Positions 61,157 to 64,000 of a DNA stretch of 64,000 nt are shown here, in pieces. The notes beneath the pieces were generated by a model. It was given only the letters and a program-made list of their open reading frames with translations. It did no database searches and was not told the origin of the DNA. The position numbers and the translations under genes were made by a program. Source of the DNA: Blautia obeum ATCC 29174 (GTDB taxonomy: Bacteria; Bacillota; Clostridia; Lachnospirales; Lachnospiraceae); NCBI RefSeq assembly GCF_025147765.1, contig NZ_CP102265.1, forward strand, positions 780,501-844,500, given 5' to 3'. Every line of letters starts with the position of its first letter. The first letter of the stretch is position 1.

Positions 61157-62923
61157 ATGAATTTTTTCAGTATATTGACATTATTAGGAGGTCTCGCCAT
61201 GTTCCTGTATGGAATGCAGGTTATGGGAGATGGACTTGCCAAAGTTTCAGGCGGGAAGCTGGAACAGATCCTTGAGAACCTTACATCCAGTAAATGGAAA
61301 GCAGTTCTTCTGGGCATGTGTGTGACGGCAGTTATTCAGTCCTCATCTGCAACAACCGTTATGGTCGTTGGTTTTGTAAATTCTGGTATCATGAAACTGA
61401 CACAGGCGGTCGGAATCATTATGGGTGCCAATATTGGTACTACGATTACATCCTGGATCTTGAGTCTGACCGGAATTGAAAGCAGCAACTTTTTTATCAG
61501 CCTGCTGAAGCCGAGTTCTTTTTCACCAATCCTCGCAATGGTCGGAATTATATTACTGACGTTTACAAAAAGTTCCCGCAAGAAAGACATCGGTACGATT
61601 ATGCTTGGTTTTGCAGTACTGATGTTTGGTATGGAAAGTATGAGTGGAGCTGTGAAACCTCTGGCTGATGTACCGGAATTTACGGGCCTTCTTCTGAAAT
61701 TTTCCAACCCGGTTGCCGGTATCCTTGCAGGTACGATACTGACCGCGATCATTCAGTCATCTTCTGCATCCGTAGGTATTCTGCAGGCACTTTGTATGAC
61801 TGGCGCAGTACCGTTCAGTTCTGCATTTCCGATCATCATGGGACAGAATATTGGTACTTGTGTGACAGCACTTTTGTCCGCAATTGGAGCGAATAAGAAT
61901 GCAAAACGTGCAGCGATGATCCATCTGTATTTCAATTTGATCGGAACCGTGGTATTCATGATTCTGTTCTATATGATCAATGCTGCTGTTCATTTTCCGT
62001 TTATGACACAGATGGCGACACCGGCAACGATCGCGATCACTCACAGCGTGTTTAATATCACGGCAACACTGGTATGGCTGCCATTCTCTAATCTGCTTGT
62101 AAAACTTGCCTGTCTTACAATCTGTGATGACAAGAAAGATGAAGTCAGCAAAGAGGATCAGGAGTTTATGATCCTGGAATCTCGTTTCCTTGAAAAACCT
62201 GCTTTTGCAGTGGAACAGGGAAGAAATGCAGCAAGACACATGGAGAAAGATTCCAGAAAGGCACTTAATATTGCTCTGGATCTGATCTATGATTACAGTG
62301 AAGAACAGGCAGAACATGTACAGGAGATTGAGTCAAAAGTAGACCGTTATGAGGATGAGCTTGGAACATATCTTGTAAAGCTGAATAACAAAAATCTCTC
62401 AGAGAGAGACAGCCATAGTGTATCAACGATGTTGCATTGTATCGGAGATTTTGAACGAATCTCAGACCATGCGGTCAATATTATGGAGTCAGCACAGGAA
62501 CTTCATGAGAAAAAGCTTACTTTTTCAGCTCAGGCACGAAATGAGCTGCAGGTCCTGATCGCTGCCGTTAGCAGGATCGTAGATACAGCATATCAGATTT
62601 TTGACAAGCAGGATCTGAATCTGACAGAGGATGTAGAACCACTGGAAGAAATAGTAGATGAATTAAGCAAAGAATTAAAACGTCGTCATATTAATCGGCT
62701 TCGTTCCGGAGAATGTACGATTGAAATGGGATTTATTCTGACAGATCTTCTTACCAGTCTGGAAAGAATTGCAGATCACTGTTCGAATATCAGCGTCTGC
62801 ATCACGCAGGTAAGAGAGAATCTTTATGATACACACAGTCATCTGGAAAGTATGAAGAATGAACCGGATGATGCATATTATAACCGTCTGGAAGAACTGC
62901 AGAAAGAGTATGTACTTCCGTAG
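61157..62923 (+). CDS. Na/phosphate cotransporter with PhoU-like domain
   Basis: A 588-residue NptA/PNaS-family protein. Two inverted halves each carry the QSSSATT-type motif (VIQSSSATTVM and IIQSSSASVG). About eight membrane segments end near residue 320. The C-terminal 250 residues are helical with PhoU-like repeats (YEDELGTYLVKL, IGDFERISDHAVNIME and LERIADHCSNISV), the part that senses or limits phosphate uptake. AAAGGAG lies before the ATG. Pho-box-like repeats lie upstream and a PhoB-like regulator downstream. Confidence 0.92.
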   Translation: MNFFSILTLLGGLAMFLYGMQVMGDGLAKVSGGKLEQILENLTSSKWKAVLLGMCVTAVIQSSSATTVMVVGFVNSGIMKLTQAVGIIMGANIGTTITSWILSLTGIESSNFFISLLKPSSFSPILAMVGIILLTFTKSSRKKDIGTIMLGFAVLMFGMESMSGAVKPLADVPEFTGLLLKFSNPVAGILAGTILTAIIQSSSASVGILQALCMTGAVPFSSAFPIIMGQNIGTCVTALLSAIGANKNAKRAAMIHLYFNLIGTVVFMILFYMINAAVHFPFMTQMATPATIAITHSVFNITATLVWLPFSNLLVKLACLTICDDKKDEVSKEDQEFMILESRFLEKPAFAVEQGRNAARHMEKDSRKALNIALDLIYDYSEEQAEHVQEIESKVDRYEDELGTYLVKLNNKNLSERDSHSVSTMLHCIGDFERISDHAVNIMESAQELHEKKLTFSAQARNELQVLIAAVSRIVDTAYQIFDKQDLNLTEDVEPLEEIVDELSKELKRRHINRLRSGECTIEMGFILTDLLTSLERIADHCSNISVCITQVRENLYDTHSHLESMKNEPDDAYYNRLEELQKEYVLP

Positions 62924-62963
62924 AATATTTGCAGGGCTCCCGGACAGAAAGGAATTATGCTGA

Positions 62964-63632
62964 ATGATCTATTGTGTGGAAGACGAAAAAAATATCAGAG
63001 AGCTGCTGATCTATACACTGGAAACGACCGGGTTTTCTGCAAGAGGGATGGCAAACAGTAAAGAACTGAAAGATGCACTGAAAGAAGAACTGCCGGATCT
63101 GATCCTTCTGGATATCATGCTTCCGGGAGAAGATGGATACAGCATTCTGGAACGTCTGAAAGCTTCATCGGAAACCCAAAATATTCCGGTGATCATGGTG
63201 ACGGCAAAAGAAGCGGAGTACGATAAAGTAAGAGGTTTGGAAGCAGGCGCGGATGATTATATCACCAAACCGTTTGGAATGATGGAGTTTGTTGCCAGAG
63301 TCAAAGCGGTTCTCAGGCGCTGTTCAAGACAGGAAGAAGACAAAGAACTGAAATGTGATGATCTGAGATTGTCTGTGGGCAGACATAAAGTTTACTGGAA
63401 AGAGGAAAAAGTAGAACTGACCAGAAAAGAATTTGAACTTCTTCAGTATTTGATGGAAAACAAAGGTCTGGTCATGACCAGAAATCAGATTCTCTGTCAT
63501 GTATGGGGATATGATTTTGATGGAGAAACAAGAACGGTGGATGTGCATGTCCGTACGCTTCGTCAGAAACTGGGAGAAGCAGGCAACTTGATAGAAACGG
63601 TGCGTGGCGTCGGCTATCGGATAGGAGCATGA
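62964..63632 (+). CDS. phoP: PhoB/OmpR-family response regulator
   Basis: A 222-residue regulator. The receiver domain has the acidic pair CVEDE (residues 4-8), the phospho-acceptor Asp50 in LILLDIMLPGE and Lys in ITKPFG. The winged helix holds LTRKEFELLQYLMENKGLVM and TVDVHVRTLRQKLG. AAAGGA lies before the ATG. It is followed at once by a histidine kinase gene. Next to a phosphate transporter it is most likely the phosphate regulator (PhoB/PhoP); the symbol is tentative. Confidence 0.88.
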   Translation: MIYCVEDEKNIRELLIYTLETTGFSARGMANSKELKDALKEELPDLILLDIMLPGEDGYSILERLKASSETQNIPVIMVTAKEAEYDKVRGLEAGADDYITKPFGMMEFVARVKAVLRRCSRQEEDKELKCDDLRLSVGRHKVYWKEEKVELTRKEFELLQYLMENKGLVMTRNQILCHVWGYDFDGETRTVDVHVRTLRQKLGEAGNLIETVRGVGYRIGA

Positions 63633-63633
63633 T

Positions 63634-64000
63634 ATGAGGAAAAAAATACTGAATCATACCTGTATACTGGTAGTTGTTTCTGTACTTCTGACATTTCTTG
63701 CAGCAGGACTGGTCATGTATGGTAAATACAATGAAGATCTGAAGGAAAGTGTCCGGGACAGCCTGAAATATGTGCAGGATGGCGTAGAAAAGATGGGTAA
63801 TTCCTATCTGGATGATGCACTTGGAAAGGCTACTTCAGCCCGCATTACGCTACTTGATCCAAAGGGAAATGTCCTGTTCGATTCGCTGGAGAATTCTGCA
63901 GAACTTGAAAATCACAGTAACCGTCCGGAATTTATTCAGGCAGAGAAGAATGGATACGCGGAATCACTGAGATACTCGGAAACATTGTCAAAACAGAATT
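63634..64000 (+). CDS. Sensor histidine kinase, N-terminal part
   Basis: The first 122 codons of a membrane kinase run off the window. The N-terminal membrane helix (LVVVSVLLTFLAAGLVMYG) is followed by an outer sensor domain of PhoR/ResE-type (SARITLLDPKGNVLFDSLEN). The catalytic parts are beyond the window. The start ATG is one base after the regulator stop, with AGGAG upstream, so both are one unit. Its partner is the PhoB-like regulator. Confidence 0.85.
   Translation, partial: MRKKILNHTCILVVVSVLLTFLAAGLVMYGKYNEDLKESVRDSLKYVQDGVEKMGNSYLDDALGKATSARITLLDPKGNVLFDSLENSAELENHSNRPEFIQAEKNGYAESLRYSETLSKQN

Overview
The window reads as a chromosomal segment of a low-to-mid GC gut clostridium, most likely a Lachnospiraceae member (Blautia-like). 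This rests on gene content: a Gram-positive Tad pilus cluster, GPH-type sugar transport, AraC regulators, a selenium cluster, MobV/serine-recombinase elements and AGGAGG-type ribosome sites. No rRNA, tRNA or CRISPR array was seen.

Layout. 1-3941 is the right-hand part of an integrated mobilizable element: a MobV relaxase tail, a small cargo protein, an alkyltransferase-like protein, a TfoX-like protein and a large serine recombinase. It sits inside an ABC transporter substrate-binding protein gene whose 3' part survives at 3942-4517. 4522-5862 is a MATE exporter. 6048-12332 is a glycan-use locus: two AraC regulators, a GPH symporter, a GH5 and a GH43 enzyme. 12361-14395 is a patchy region with a small repeated gene, broken Rpn-type genes and a reverse-oriented XRE repressor.

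14608-34858 looks like one transcription unit of about 20 kb. It starts behind an XRE-type operator/promoter, carries a zinc-ribbon membrane protein, two secreted proteins, a Tad pilus machine (ATPase, TadB, TadC, Flp pilin, TadE/G-like proteins, prepilin peptidase), then a TPR/WG-repeat protein, an FHA protein, a zinc-ribbon/TPR protein and a Ser/Thr kinase, and ends at a strong terminator. A group II intron with an altered reverse-transcriptase active site (YADN) is lodged just past that terminator. The 215-bp identical direct repeats at 12418-12632 and 37114-37328 bracket the island.

37448-41516 is an AraC-controlled deoxysugar/pentose locus (isomerase, secreted sugar-binding protein, rhamnose-mutarotase-like protein). 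41676-47831 holds MalQ, a GT-C membrane protein, a two-gene ThrE-type exporter and GlgB.

48024-55182 is the most unusual part: five genes with four overlapping junctions encoding a TetR regulator, a TetM/EF-G-like GTPase fused to a YacP/Rae1-like NYN ribonuclease domain, a leucine-rich-repeat protein, a DUF2201/VWA-like protein and a MoxR-type AAA+ ATPase. The proposal that this is a ribosome-directed stress or resistance module is inference.

55252-60266 carries a secreted metallo-beta-lactamase-fold protein, then a selenium-associated set (LysR, class V aminotransferase/cysteine desulfurase, YedE-like transporter, TusA-like protein, DUF3343). 60515-64000 has GreA, a Na/phosphate cotransporter behind Pho-box-like repeats, a PhoB-like response regulator and the start of its histidine kinase.
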